In this document: piece by piece, positions 49,046 through 58,361 of the stretch
Layout: every line of letters begins with the position of its first letter
Numbering within the stretch: position 1 is the stretch's first letter
DNA from: Labrenzia sp. CE80
GTDB taxonomy: Bacteria > Pseudomonadota > Alphaproteobacteria > Rhizobiales > Stappiaceae
Direction of reading: 5' to 3'
Assembly (NCBI RefSeq): GCF_009650605.1
Contig: NZ_WAJT01000001.1
Span: 744,001 to 808,000, forward strand
DNA: 64,000 nt
Notes under the pieces: model-generated
Told to the model about the DNA's origin: nothing
Databases searched by the model: none
The model's input: the letters and a program-made list of their open reading frames with translations, nothing else
Made by a program: the position numbers and the translations under genes

Positions 49046-50335
49046 CTAGTTTTCGGACTTCCTGAAAGGGGCGTGCTCGGCCAGCTCTTCATTTTCCATG
49101 CTGATCGCGCGGCGCTCGCGTTCAAGGTAGTCAGCGACAGCCTCACTGAGGCCTTCATGGGCAATCCAGTGCGCCGAGTAGGTCGTCGTTGGAAGATAGC
49201 CGCGGGCCAGTTTGTGTGCGCCCTGGGCGCCAGCCTCGACGCGGGCGAGCTTGCGTTCGATGGCAAAATCAATGGCCTGATAATAGCAGAGCTCGAAGTG
49301 CAGGAAAGGATGGTGCTCGGTGCAGCCCCAGTTGCGCCCGAAGAGCGTGTCCGAGCCGATGAAGTTGAGCGCACCGGCGATGTAGCGTCCCTCCCGCTTG
49401 GCCATGACCAGAAGAATCTGGTCTGCCATGCGTTCGCCGATCAGCGAGAAGAACTGCCGATTGAGATAGGGTCGTCCCCACTTGCGGCTGCCTGTGTCCA
49501 TATAGAAGGTGTAAAAGGCGTCCCAGTGGGCTTCGGTCAGATCCTTGCCTGTGACCTGTTCGATTTCGAGCCCCGAGCTGACGGCGTCGCGGCGTTCTTT
49601 CTTGATGGCCTTGCGCTTGCGCGAGGCGAGGGCGCCGAGGAAGTCATCGAAGCTCGCGTAGCCGGGGTTTTCGAAATGAAACTGCTGATCGGTGCGCTGC
49701 AGGTACCCGAGCTCGCCAAGTGCATCCCACTCTGATTTCGTTACGAAAGTGGCGTGGGTCGATGAGGCACCACTGCGTTTGCAGACTTCAACCAGCCCGG
49801 TGGCCAAGGCGCTCATGCCGCTTTCGCGATGGATGGTTGGAGACAGGAGAAAGCGTCTCCCGGTGGCAGGGGTAAAGGGCACCGAAATTTGCAGCTTTGG
49901 ATAATAGTCCCCGCCGGCACGCAGGAAAGCATCAGCCCAGCCGTGATCGAAGACATATTCGCCCTGGCTGTGGCTTTTGAGATAGGCCGGGACAGCGCCC
50001 CAGACTTCACCATCGCCGCCCTCCAAAAGCAGATGTCGCGGCATCCAGCCGGTCTGTGCCGTCGCACAGCCCGATTCTTCGAGCGCTTGCAGAAAGGCAT
50101 GCGAGAGGAACGGATTGTAGGACGGCGGTTCCGGAAGGCTCTCGGTGCCTTCGGACACGGTTTCCAGCAATTGCCGCTGTGTCTCATAGGCTTCGTCACG
50201 CCGGACGCTTCCATCCGGGCCTGTCGTCCAACCCGGGTTGGCAACGCTGTCCCAGACGGCAGCGGGAACATCGGCAAGGGACGATAGAATGCGAAGCGTG
50301 GCGGCTTGGTCGTCCGGGGTCTGGGGTGCGGACAT
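49046..50335 (-). CDS. GNAT/FemAB-like peptidogalycan acyltransferase (COG3146)
   Basis: A 429-residue protein of the COG3146 (DUF482) family, with two GNAT-like halves. Conserved features are YNPFLSHAFLQALEESGCAT, YVFDHGWADAFLRAGGDYYP, KLQISVPFTPATGRRFLL and, in the second half, FYMDTGSRKWGRPYLNRQFF, GALNFIGSDTLFGRNWGC, FELCYYQAIDFAIER, with QGAHKLARGYLPTTTYSAH. The precise substrate is unknown, although aminoacyl transfer is suggested by the FemAB likeness. It lies 100 bases after the GDPD gene in the same direction. Confidence 0.88.
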   Translation of the reverse strand: MSAPQTPDDQAATLRILSSLADVPAAVWDSVANPGWTTGPDGSVRRDEAYETQRQLLETVSEGTESLPEPPSYNPFLSHAFLQALEESGCATAQTGWMPRHLLLEGGDGEVWGAVPAYLKSHSQGEYVFDHGWADAFLRAGGDYYPKLQISVPFTPATGRRFLLSPTIHRESGMSALATGLVEVCKRSGASSTHATFVTKSEWDALGELGYLQRTDQQFHFENPGYASFDDFLGALASRKRKAIKKERRDAVSSGLEIEQVTGKDLTEAHWDAFYTFYMDTGSRKWGRPYLNRQFFSLIGERMADQILLVMAKREGRYIAGALNFIGSDTLFGRNWGCTEHHPFLHFELCYYQAIDFAIERKLARVEAGAQGAHKLARGYLPTTTYSAHWIAHEGLSEAVADYLERERRAISMENEELAEHAPFRKSEN

Positions 50336-50435
50336 CAGGCGGGCCTTCGGGTAACGAACGTCATGTTCCTTACTGTAGTGCGTCGATGCTGCGCTGCAAG
50401 GGCGGCGGCGCGATTGCCGCTGCCGCAAATCCGGT

Positions 50436-51194
50436 TCAGGCGTCGGGATCGAAGCCTTCAAAGACGATCTGATCGGCATATTTGGCGGCGCGCAGCCGCT
50501 GATTTTCGGTCCGAACCGTCCAGGTCATGATCGGCAGGCCGAAGAACCTGCGCCAAAAGCCTGGTGCCAGGCTGGGCAGATCGCGGATGCCGTAGGAAAT
50601 GAAGTGCGGACGCGTGCGCGGAATATGAAGCATGTGACGCATGATGAAGCGGTCTATCCGGGAAAAGCGGAGGAGCTCGCCTTCGGGCAGGGTCGCGTCG
50701 GCAACAATGCCGCGCAGAACGTCGGGCCGGTGTGCCCTTGCAATTGGCAGCATGTCGGGGTCGAAGGTCTTGATGCAGGCGGGGCCATCATAGGCTTCGA
50801 CCTGCTCGACGACGTGCCGGACGAAGTCGGCCTGGGCGCCGGGAACCAACCGCGACTTGATCTCGATGACAAGCGGGACCTTGCCAGCGACCAGATCAAA
50901 CAGATCCTGCAGCAGCCAGAGATTGTCCGTGCCCGTCTGCATCCGCAGTTGGACCAGTTCGGCCGAGGTTTTTTCGATCACGGGGCCTTTGGCCTGAACG
51001 AGCCGGTCCAGGGTGTAGTCGTGATAGACCAGCGCTTCACCGTCGGCGGTTTCCTGAACATCGACCTCGATGGCGAAATTGCGCTCGACAGCTGCACGGA
51101 TCGCGGAAGGCGTGTTTTCGATGCAGCTATTGTCGGCATCATGAAGTCCGCGATGGGCGATTGGCCGCGCCAGCAGCTCGGAAACCTTGGTCAT
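50436..51194 (-). CDS. glycerophosphodiester phosphodiesterase family protein
   Basis: A 252-residue GDPD of the TIM-barrel type. The catalytic motif is IAHRGLHDADNSCIENTPSA, in which His-Arg and the ENT glutamate are seen, followed by the metal ligands EVDVQETADGE and YHDYTLDRL. No signal peptide, so it acts in the cytoplasm on glycerophosphodiesters from phospholipid turnover. It follows RidA by 83 bases. Confidence 0.92.
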   Translation of the reverse strand: MTKVSELLARPIAHRGLHDADNSCIENTPSAIRAAVERNFAIEVDVQETADGEALVYHDYTLDRLVQAKGPVIEKTSAELVQLRMQTGTDNLWLLQDLFDLVAGKVPLVIEIKSRLVPGAQADFVRHVVEQVEAYDGPACIKTFDPDMLPIARAHRPDVLRGIVADATLPEGELLRFSRIDRFIMRHMLHIPRTRPHFISYGIRDLPSLAPGFWRRFFGLPIMTWTVRTENQRLRAAKYADQIVFEGFDPDA

Positions 51195-51276
51195 GGATCT
51201 AGGGCCTCGGAGAGAATAATGCGGACGGCCTGTTTAGTCGCCCGTCATGTCGATCGTGTTGCAGACGATGCCCTGG

Positions 51277-51741
51277 TCAGGCGATTTCGAAGATCGCTTC
51301 GATCTCCACCCCAGCGCCAAAGGGCAGGGAGGCGGCGCTGACGGCTGAGCGGGCATGGCGGCCCTTGTCGCCCATCGCCTCGACCAGAAAGTCGGACGCG
51401 CCGTTGATCACCTGAGGCTGCTGGGCGAAATCGCCGTCAGAGTTGACGAAGCCGACGATCTTCACGAGCCGGGCGATCTTTTCCAGGTCACCGGTGGCTG
51501 CCTTGGCCTGAGCCAGAAGATTGATGGCGCACAGGCGCGCAGCGGACTTGCCGTCCTTCACCGAAAGATCGCCGCCGACCTTGCCGACATATTCAAGGCC
51601 CTCTGGCCCCATCGGCAGCTGCCCGGAAATGAACAGCTGATTGCCGGTCAGGACGTAGGGCACGTAGTTGGCAGCCGGTGCCGACGGTGAGGGCAGGGTG
51701 ACACCCAGGTCTGCAAGGCGGCTTTCGATGGTCTGGCTCAT
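51277..51741 (-). CDS. RidA-family enamine/imine deaminase
   Basis: A 154-residue RidA-like protein. The N-terminus (LADLGVTLPSPSAPAANYVP) and VSGQ-like LFISGQLPMGPEG, then NLLAQAKAATGDLEKIARLV, and the ridge KGRHARSAVSAASLPFGAGV, with the carboxylate-binding Arg, define the longer RidA subgroup. It likely removes reactive 2-aminoacrylate-like intermediates. It heads the run with GDPD, COG3146 and HIT. Confidence 0.9.
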   Translation of the reverse strand: MSQTIESRLADLGVTLPSPSAPAANYVPYVLTGNQLFISGQLPMGPEGLEYVGKVGGDLSVKDGKSAARLCAINLLAQAKAATGDLEKIARLVKIVGFVNSDGDFAQQPQVINGASDFLVEAMGDKGRHARSAVSAASLPFGAGVEIEAIFEIA

Positions 51742-51979
51742 GGCGTGAAGGCTCCGGAAGGATCAAATCTGACAAGTTCTTGGCGTAAATGAGGGGCGGC
51801 TGCAAGGGTAAAACCGGCACCGAGAGGCGGCCTCGCGCTGCATGATGTGCGCTATTTTATCCAGATCAGCGGATTGTTGCGCTGCAGGTCTGGCGGTGCG
51901 CGGGGGAAGTGCCTAAAGTCGTGATCACCTTATGTGCCTGCACCGGCAGGCCTGAATTACGCGCGGATGGGAGACGTTG

Positions 51980-52834
51980 ATGCAGCTCAGGGCCGGAAAC
52001 ATGATTTATGCTGCCTCTCTACAGGCCGCCCTTGTTTTGACGGGAAGTTTTGCTGCTGCCGCCGCGCCGGGCCTCGGGCTTGCGCCGCATCGTGCCATCT
52101 ATGACATGGAGTTGGGAGAAGCGGAGGACCGCTCCGGCATTGCCTCCCTGTCCGGGCTGATGGTCTATGATTTTTCCGGCAGCGCCTGCGAAGGCTACAG
52201 CATCAGTTTTCGTTTCGTCACACGCTTTCAGAGCGTTGAGGGCGGTTCCCAGGTGACGGATCTGCGCACGTCGTCCCACGAAAGCGGCGATGGTGACAGC
52301 TACCAGTTTTTATCCAAGACCTATGTGGATCAGAAGCTGGTGGAGGCCACGCGCGGGACGGCAAGAGATCTTGATGGTGCCAAGAGCGTCGACTTGAAAG
52401 AGCCGGAAGAGCGCGCGTTCGAGATCGACAAGTCGACGCTGTTTCCGACTGTGCACTTGAGAAAGATCATCGAGGCGGCGAAAGACGGTGAGAGCTTTCT
52501 TGTGTCCGAGGTCTATGACGGCTCTGAAACCGGCGACAAGATTTACGAGACCACGACAGTGATCGGCGAGCCTCGGCTGGAGCGGATCCCGGTGAAGGGA
52601 TCTGCGGACGCGTCTGTCGTCAATGTGCCGCAAGTCACCCATTGGCCAGTGACCATCGCGTATTTCGATTCCTCGGTGACCGATGGCGGTGAACAGCTTC
52701 CTGTCTATCAGCTTTCCTTCCTGCTTTATGAAAACGGTATCAGCCGCCGCATGTCGCTCGACTACGGTGATTTCGTCATCAAGGGATCTTTGCGGGATCT
52801 GGAACTTTATGAAGAGGCGTCCTGCACCAACTGA
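51980..52834 (+). CDS. eipB: periplasmic EipB-family cell-envelope integrity protein (DUF1849)
   Basis: A 284-residue periplasmic protein. It has a signal peptide (YAASLQAALVLTGSFAAAAA) and the family core: LAPHRAIYDMELGEAEDRSG, GLMVYDFSGSACEGYSISFR and LSFLLYENGISRRMSLDYGD. Two cysteines (SACEGYS and the near-terminal EASC) fit the conserved disulfide of EipB. In Brucella this beta-spiral protein maintains envelope integrity. ATG 51980 with GGGAG upstream. It is convergent with dinB. Confidence 0.9.
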   Translation: MQLRAGNMIYAASLQAALVLTGSFAAAAAPGLGLAPHRAIYDMELGEAEDRSGIASLSGLMVYDFSGSACEGYSISFRFVTRFQSVEGGSQVTDLRTSSHESGDGDSYQFLSKTYVDQKLVEATRGTARDLDGAKSVDLKEPEERAFEIDKSTLFPTVHLRKIIEAAKDGESFLVSEVYDGSETGDKIYETTTVIGEPRLERIPVKGSADASVVNVPQVTHWPVTIAYFDSSVTDGGEQLPVYQLSFLLYENGISRRMSLDYGDFVIKGSLRDLELYEEASCTN

Positions 52835-52864
52835 TGCAGGCCTGTCGGTGATCGGGCTCTCGGC

Positions 52865-54193
52865 CTAGGAACCCGGTTTTGCCGGCTTGTTGCGCCGGGC
52901 TTCGTGGAGCAAACCGCGTTCGACTGCGTCCTTGCCGAACTTGTCGCGCAGCGTGTCCATCGCCAGTTCGGCCTGTTTTCGCCGGCCAGCACCTTCATCC
53001 AGAAGGTCCTGAGGATCGGCTTGTTCTGATTTACCCAGGTCACTGACGCCGATGCCGATCAGGCGGAAACGCCGACCATCGGTTTCCTTTTCGAGCAAAT
53101 CAACCCCGGCGCGGAAAATGCGATCGGCAAGCTGGGTCGGATCCGGCAGCTGCCGTGCGCGGGTGATGCTCTTGAACTCATTGGTCTTGAGTTTCAAGGT
53201 CACGGTGCGCCCGGAAATCTCTTCTTTCTTCAGTCGGCGTGAGACCTTTTCTGACAAGTCCAGGAGGATTGGCCGCAGCTTGTCGAAACTGGAAATGTCG
53301 GTGTTGAAGGTGGTTTCGCTGCTGACACTCTTTGCGCCTCGCGACGGGGTGACGGTCCGGTCGTCTTCGCCTTGGCAGAGCTTGGCCATGCGCAGACCCA
53401 TGGCGCCATAGCGCCGAGCGAGATCGGTGCCGTCCATGGTCTGAAGTTGACCGATGGTTTCGATGCCGTCCGCTGCCAGTGTCTTTTGAAACACCTTGCC
53501 GACACCCCAGATCATGCCGACGGGCTTGTCTGCGAGAAATGTCTTCGCCTCTGCCTGACCGATCACCGAAAAGCCGCGCGGTTTTTCCAGATCCGATGCC
53601 AGCTTTGCCAGAAACTTGTTGGGTGCCAGCCCGACAGATGCGCTGATGCCGATGTCCCGCTCGAGATCACGAATGAAAGCGGCAAGCGTTTCGGCCGCTG
53701 TTGCGTGATGTAATCGCTCTGTGCCGGTCAGATCCAGAAAGGCTTCATCGATGGAAATGGGTTCGACGAGCGGCGTCAGAGCGCGCATGCGCTCGCGGAT
53801 CTCGCGTCCGACCTTGGCGTATTTGTCCATATTCGGCTTGACGACGACCGCATCCGGGCAGGCCTCCATGGCCTTGAACATCGGCATGGCGGAGCGAACG
53901 CCATAGATCCTTGCGATGTAGCAACATGTCGAGACAACGCCGCGCTGGCCGCCGCCGACGATCACGGGCAGGTCCCGCAATTCCGGATTGTCGCGCTTTT
54001 CGACCGAAGCATAGAAGGCATCGCAGTCAATGTGGGCAATGGTGAGTTGGTCAAGCTCGGAATGCTTCAAGAGCCTTGGGCTGCCGCAGGACGGACAGCG
54101 AGCACGCGTGATGGCCGGGCGCGCGCCGCAGTCCCGGCACAGGGCTTTTTTCATGGCTTGCGCGGCATCTGGCGTTTGAGCGTCCTGGGTCAT
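52865..54193 (-). CDS. dinB: DNA polymerase IV (Y family) with N-terminal zinc-ribbon-like motif
   Basis: A 442-residue translesion polymerase. Palm residues are in IAHIDCDAFYASVEKRDNPE, with the second catalytic pair in VEPISIDEAFLDLTG; PNKFLAKLASDLEKPRG and GVGKVFQKTLAADGIETIG are the thumb HhH part, and the little-finger domain follows. Before the palm there is a 45-residue extension with CRDCGARP and CPSCGSPR, a likely zinc ribbon common to a rhizobial DinB subgroup. The start ATG 54193 keeps this extension. It allows mutagenic bypass of DNA lesions. Confidence 0.93.
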   Translation of the reverse strand: MTQDAQTPDAAQAMKKALCRDCGARPAITRARCPSCGSPRLLKHSELDQLTIAHIDCDAFYASVEKRDNPELRDLPVIVGGGQRGVVSTCCYIARIYGVRSAMPMFKAMEACPDAVVVKPNMDKYAKVGREIRERMRALTPLVEPISIDEAFLDLTGTERLHHATAAETLAAFIRDLERDIGISASVGLAPNKFLAKLASDLEKPRGFSVIGQAEAKTFLADKPVGMIWGVGKVFQKTLAADGIETIGQLQTMDGTDLARRYGAMGLRMAKLCQGEDDRTVTPSRGAKSVSSETTFNTDISSFDKLRPILLDLSEKVSRRLKKEEISGRTVTLKLKTNEFKSITRARQLPDPTQLADRIFRAGVDLLEKETDGRRFRLIGIGVSDLGKSEQADPQDLLDEGAGRRKQAELAMDTLRDKFGKDAVERGLLHEARRNKPAKPGS

Positions 54194-54242
54194 CGGGCTG
54201 TCGGTCCAAGAAGCGGGAGGCTGATGCGGTAAAGCTCCGCGT

Positions 54243-54914
54243 TCAGGCCTCCTGCAGCGTAGCGGCAATGAAGCTTGCTGTCTCGTCCCAGTTCCCGGTC
54301 AGCAGGTCGATGTGCGGTTCCGGCGTGACATTGGCGCGAAAGCGGTCATCGGCAATGAACTGAATGAGCGTCGCCGACGGCAGGCTGGCATGGACGGAGG
54401 TGTGATTGGTCGGACTGTCGTCAATAAAGATCACCGGAGCTGGCCGTCCCGCGGAAAGCGCCGCCACCGCGCCACCCTTGGGCCCCGAGTTTGTCAGCAC
54501 CGGATAGGTGATCCCGAAACCGGCCAGCAGTGTTTCCCGGATTGGCTTGTTGTGGGCGCCAGGAAGGTTCGTCAGCAGCAGTACCTCATGACTCTCCGAA
54601 ATCCGGGCAAGAGCGGTGTCTGCCCCCTCGACCATCTCCTGGCGGTGACTTTCCTCATCGAAGAAACGGACAAGATGCCGGCGCACATCGTCATTGGAAA
54701 GTGGGGTCTCGTCTCCCATTCGCGCGATGTTGCCATGGAACCTGTAACTGTGACGCAGAAAGATCAGGTCGTTGGCCGTCAGGTAGCGTTCGAGATGGCT
54801 GATCAGGTGGAGGATGACCTCATCTACATCGCAGATCACCAATGGCCGGTCCGAGGCGCGCAGGGCGGCGATCTGGTCGAGGACGTGACGGGAGGCAGTC
54901 TGTGGTTCAGGCAT
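54243..54914 (-). CDS. HAD-superfamily hydrolase-like protein
   Basis: A 223-residue protein. RPLVICDVDEVILHLISHLE carries the motif I DxDxx aspartates, VLLLTNLPGAH the motif II threonine, and PVIFIDDSPTNHTSVHASLP motif IV with the acidic pair. The small cap is a helical insert with DDVRRHLVRFFDEE. Substrate unknown. Its start overlaps the end of the DUF3572 gene by eight bases, so they form an operon. Confidence 0.82.
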   Translation of the reverse strand: MPEPQTASRHVLDQIAALRASDRPLVICDVDEVILHLISHLERYLTANDLIFLRHSYRFHGNIARMGDETPLSNDDVRRHLVRFFDEESHRQEMVEGADTALARISESHEVLLLTNLPGAHNKPIRETLLAGFGITYPVLTNSGPKGGAVAALSAGRPAPVIFIDDSPTNHTSVHASLPSATLIQFIADDRFRANVTPEPHIDLLTGNWDETASFIAATLQEA

Positions 54915-55206
54915 AGTCGGCAGGGTCTCCGGCCAGGGCGAAGCGGGCGGCGGCTATCATGGTCGGCCGGACGCCGGAATTCTCGCAGTAGCTTAGAAGC
55001 AGGGCTTCATCCATCATGTAGAACTCCAGGACGCCGGCGAGAAAGCCGGGTTCTTCCGCCGCTTCACGAATCAATTCCGGTCCGATTCCGGAGACGGCCA
55101 GAAAGCGCCCGACCTGCTCGGGCTCGCGTGTCAGGTGCAAAAGCGCTTCCGTCGCGATTTCCTGAGCCTTGTCAAAGGTCATCGAGGATGGTGAACGTCC
55201 ATTCAT
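54907..55206 (-). CDS. DUF3572-family protein
   Basis: A 99-residue helical protein conserved in alphaproteobacteria: FDKAQEIATEALLHLTREPE, FLAVSGIGPELIREAAEEPG, and LEFYMMDEALLLSYCENSG. No function is known. The start may be ATG 55206 or ATG 55182. It is divergent from divK, an arrangement seen widely in Rhizobiales. Confidence 0.88.
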   Translation of the reverse strand: MNGRSPSSMTFDKAQEIATEALLHLTREPEQVGRFLAVSGIGPELIREAAEEPGFLAGVLEFYMMDEALLLSYCENSGVRPTMIAAARFALAGDPADYA

Positions 55207-55348
55207 TGCGAATTTTTGCCTTTCCGAAACGATTCCACGCTAAAAGGGAAGCTACTGTGGTGTGGGGGCGTGTTCCACTGCCGAATGGCGGTGGTGTGCA
55301 TTCAAGTGACAAATTACCGGCTCGATGCCGGATCTGAAGGGCCGAGCA

Positions 55349-55720
55349 ATGGCGAAAACCGTGCTGATCGTGGAAGACAACGAGCTGAACATGAAGCTGT
55401 TTCATGACCTGCTCGAAGCGCACGGCTATGATACGCTGCAAACCAGAACGGGGATAGAGGCGCTTGAGCTGGCCCGTACCCATCGTCCGGACTTGATCCT
55501 GATGGACATCCAGCTGCCGGAGGTTTCGGGGCTGGAGGTCACCAAATGGATCAAGGAAGACGATGACCTTCGCACGATCCCGGTAATTGCCGTGACGGCC
55601 TTTGCGATGAAGGGTGACGAGGAGCGGATCCGCCAGGGTGGCTGTGAGGCCTATATTTCCAAGCCGATTTCTGTTGCACGTTTCCTGGAGACGGTTCGCT
55701 CTTACCTCGGTGATGCGTGA
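55349..55720 (+). CDS. divK: single-domain response regulator DivK
   Basis: A 123-residue receiver protein. The acidic pocket is in TVLIVEDNELNMKLFHDLLE (Glu-Asp), the phosphoacceptor Asp is in DLILMDIQLPEVSG, the Thr/Ser in IPVIAVTAFAMKGDEERIRQ and the Lys in YISKPISVARFL. DivK controls the polarity kinases DivJ, PleC and DivL, hence CtrA activity and the asymmetric cell cycle. pleD, which follows divK in Caulobacter, is not present here. Confidence 0.93.
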   Translation: MAKTVLIVEDNELNMKLFHDLLEAHGYDTLQTRTGIEALELARTHRPDLILMDIQLPEVSGLEVTKWIKEDDDLRTIPVIAVTAFAMKGDEERIRQGGCEAYISKPISVARFLETVRSYLGDA

Positions 55721-55993
55721 AGGGAAGCTGCGCGCCTGAGTGATAGCCGCGGGCTTGCCTGACTTCCTCTAGGTTCGTTGGCAAAAGCAAGATATTTGCG
55801 ACTTTCCTGTTTTGCGGTCTTGAGGTTTTCCTTCCGCCGCAAGTGCGAATGAATTTCAGATTCACATTAAGGTTACGAATTTACTAAGTTACGACCCTGT
55901 TTGTGCAAAATCGTCTGCGCTAGTTGATTTCCCGCACCACTCTTGTAGGTTGACCTCGCGTTGGTATGGATCAATTGCATCCATCTGATGCCA
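55721..55993. other. divK-MCP intergenic region, first part
   Basis: No gene is supported. A direct repeat GTTACG-AATTTACTAA-GTTACG lies at about 55872-55893 and TTGACC at 55950 could be a promoter element for the structured stretch that follows. Confidence 0.4.
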
Positions 55994-56118
55994 AATCGCT
56001 TCTAGCGATTGGTTTCCCTACGGGGCGCTCAGGTCCGCCGCATCTCCTGGGTCCGTGGGGCAGGCCGGTGCGGAACGAGTCGAAGAGTGGCCTCCTCGTT
56101 GCTTGCTTCCCACCGGCC
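55994..56118 (+). ncRNA. candidate structured RNA upstream of the chemoreceptor gene
   Basis: AATCGCT-TCT-AGCGATT (55994-56010) is a perfect hairpin. GGCCGGTG (56063-56070) pairs with CACCGGCC (56111-56118), and inside it AACGAG (56074-56079) pairs with CTCGTT (56095-56100). The stretch is GC-rich against an AT-rich flank. It could be a small RNA; a match to 6S or SRP RNA was not seen. A 61-codon frame across it has no protein-like features. Confidence 0.35.
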
Positions 56119-56400
56119 ACCTTCTGCGCAATAGCCGTTTTGCTCCTCTAGGTGGTTGAAATAACTGGTTACACCTCGAATTTTTTACGAGGGTCGATAA
56201 TGTGTTATTTTTTGTCTTTTCCTGATTTATTTCCCTTATTTATGTGATTTCTGTGCGAAAACTGATTTTTCGACATTTTTTGGGCTTGCGTGAAACTTGA
56301 GATAAAATATGAATGTTTACCTCATATATAGTAGATTTACTTGGTATTAATGCTCCCGGGTGATGTCTAACGTAGTAATAACTCTACGGTTGGAGCCCAA

Positions 56401-58116
56401 ATGACCCGGCTTTTGTCTTCTATGAAAATGTCGACCGCGATGGCTGTGGCCAGTGGTGGTTTTCTCGCCCTTGCAATGATTGTTGTAGGCTTCATTGTTT
56501 ACTCAGTCGCCGACAATCAGGCCGTTAGCGGCGCCATGGCGAAACAGGACGTAAACCTTCGCGTGGCTGCGACAATGCTCAGCGAGGAGGTTGAGGGCGT
56601 AAAGGTCAACTGGACCGGCGCTGGCGATGTCAGCCGGATCGAGATAGCAGCTCTTCCGGAGTTCACCTCTCACGAACTGATCGATTCAATTGGCCGCATG
56701 ACCGGCGAGACCGCGACAGTTTTTGCGTGGGATCCCGAGACGCGAGACTTCTGGCGCAAGACCACGAACATCATCAAGCCTGATGGCAAGCGTGCAGTCG
56801 GTACGCCGCTTGGTAAAAATGGCGCCGTCTATCCGGTGGTGACCAAAGGGCAGACCTTCCATGGTCAGGCAACAATCCTCGGCAAGGACTATTACACCAT
56901 CTATCAGCCGATCTTCACGCCTTCGAATGAGATCATCGGTATCTTGTATGCTGGTGTCGAGAAGGCTGCGATCGTCGCCAATATCTCCGAACTTATGACG
57001 AAGTTCACGATGTTCGTTCTGCCGGTGGTTCTTGTTGCCGTGATCCTGACTGTTTTCATGGTCAAGATCCTGCTTCGTCCTGTCACGCGGCTCGCCGAGA
57101 TCACCAGCCGTATCGCGAATGATGAGCTTGATATCGATGTGCCTCATGCCGAACGGACGGATCAGATCGGCCAGATGGCGCAGGCGATCGAGACTTTGAA
57201 GGAAAAATCTCTCGAGCGTGTTGAATATGCAGACCAGCAGGTTGCCAACGATGCAGCTTCTGCAGAGCGTCAGAGCCGCATCGAGCAGCTGATCGGTGGC
57301 TTCCGCTCAACGGTCGAAACGCTTCTGGCTTCCGTCGGCGAGACCGCCGTTGGCCTCGACAGTACCGCGCAGTCTCTGACAGAGATTGCGAGGGAAAGCT
57401 CCGGCTATGCGGATGAAACCCAGGGTTCTTCTGCCGAAGCAACCCAGAACGTTCAGACGGTTGCCAGCGCTGCCGAAGAACTGGCTGCCTCCATCGGCGA
57501 AATCTCCCGCCAGGTTGCGCAGACCACGGAAGTTGTCGGCCGAGCCACGGAAGGGACACGTGTCACCAACGAGAAGGTCGAAGGGCTTGCGGCTTCCGCG
57601 ACCAAGATCGGTGAAGTCGTGACCCTTATTCAGGCCATTGCCGAGCAGACCAACCTTCTGGCCCTGAACGCGACGATCGAAGCTGCTCGTGCCGGGGAAG
57701 CTGGCAAGGGCTTTGCGGTTGTTGCATCGGAAGTGAAGGAACTGGCGACCCAGACCTCCAAGGCAACCGAGGAAATCGGCGCACAGATCGCCGCGATCCA
57801 GAACGCCACGAAAGAGTCTGTCCAGGCGATTGCCGAGATCACCGAGATCATGGAAGAGGTGAACAACTACACCACGACCATCTCTTCGGCTGTGGAAGAG
57901 CAGGGCAGTGCCACCACCGAGATCTCCCAGAACGTTCAGCGGGCAGCCATGGGAACCACCTCGGTCTCCTCCAGCATGTCGAAGCTGTCGGAAGCGGTCA
58001 CGCAGACCTCGACATCTGCAGAGATGGTTCTGGCGGCGTCCGGCGAGCTGGGCTCCAAGACAGAGTCTCTCAAGGGCGAAGTCGAGCAGTTCCTCAATGA
58101 GGTTGCTGCTGCCTGA
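56401..58116 (+). CDS. methyl-accepting chemotaxis protein with Cache sensor domain
   Basis: A 571-residue chemoreceptor. Transmembrane helix 1 is at about 13-37, a single-Cache-like periplasmic domain follows (about 40-195, with VFAWDPETRDFWRKTTNI and DYYTIYQPIFTPSNEIIGIL), then transmembrane helix 2 (MFVLPVVLVAVILTVFMV), a HAMP domain (about 220-275), and the signalling domain with the hairpin tip QTNLLALNATIEAARAGEAG. There is no C-terminal CheR-docking pentapeptide. Its ligand is unknown. An AT-rich promoter region precedes it and a terminator follows. Confidence 0.95.
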   Translation: MTRLLSSMKMSTAMAVASGGFLALAMIVVGFIVYSVADNQAVSGAMAKQDVNLRVAATMLSEEVEGVKVNWTGAGDVSRIEIAALPEFTSHELIDSIGRMTGETATVFAWDPETRDFWRKTTNIIKPDGKRAVGTPLGKNGAVYPVVTKGQTFHGQATILGKDYYTIYQPIFTPSNEIIGILYAGVEKAAIVANISELMTKFTMFVLPVVLVAVILTVFMVKILLRPVTRLAEITSRIANDELDIDVPHAERTDQIGQMAQAIETLKEKSLERVEYADQQVANDAASAERQSRIEQLIGGFRSTVETLLASVGETAVGLDSTAQSLTEIARESSGYADETQGSSAEATQNVQTVASAAEELAASIGEISRQVAQTTEVVGRATEGTRVTNEKVEGLAASATKIGEVVTLIQAIAEQTNLLALNATIEAARAGEAGKGFAVVASEVKELATQTSKATEEIGAQIAAIQNATKESVQAIAEITEIMEEVNNYTTTISSAVEEQGSATTEISQNVQRAAMGTTSVSSSMSKLSEAVTQTSTSAEMVLAASGELGSKTESLKGEVEQFLNEVAAA

Positions 58117-58140
58117 TCCAGACGGACCTCCAAACACGAA

Positions 58141-58171
58141 AAAGCCCGCCGAAATTCGGCGGGCTTTTTTT
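58141..58171. terminator. terminator between the MCP gene and rpmG
   Basis: AAAGCCCGCCG/CGGCGGGCTTT is an 11-base stem followed by a T tract. It ends the MCP gene, and with the A run on the other side may also end rpmG. Confidence 0.9.
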
Positions 58172-58193
58172 GTATTCAGAGCTAGATCAAGAA

Positions 58194-58361
58194 TTACTTG
58201 ATCTTGGCTTCCTTGAATTCCACGTGCTTCTTGGCAACCGGATCGTACTTCCGAACGACCATTTTCTCGGTCATTGTGCGGGAGTTTTTCTTGGTCACGT
58301 AGAAAAAGCCGGTGTCGGCCGTGGAGAGAAGCTTGATCTTGATTGTTGTCGCCTTGGCCAT
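58194..58361 (-). CDS. rpmG: 50S ribosomal protein L33
   Basis: A 55-residue L33 protein, read on the minus strand from ATG 58361: MAKATTIKIKLLSTADTGFF, then YVTKKNSRTMTEKMVVRKYD, ending VEFKEAKIK. It is the cysteine-less (non-zinc) L33 type. It is separate from other ribosomal genes, as usual for rpmG in this group, and lies just before the NUDIX-rnr-topA run in the reverse direction. Confidence 0.96.
   Translation of the reverse strand: MAKATTIKIKLLSTADTGFFYVTKKNSRTMTEKMVVRKYDPVAKKHVEFKEAKIK

Noticed and set aside
55994..56140. 6S RNA
   Set aside because: The long hairpin with internal loops is suggestive, but I could not find a convincing closing stem or central bubble, so I leave it unassigned.
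55966..56151. 61-codon frame before the chemoreceptor
   Set aside because: Composition is that of folded GC-rich DNA; no ribosome-binding site or family similarity.
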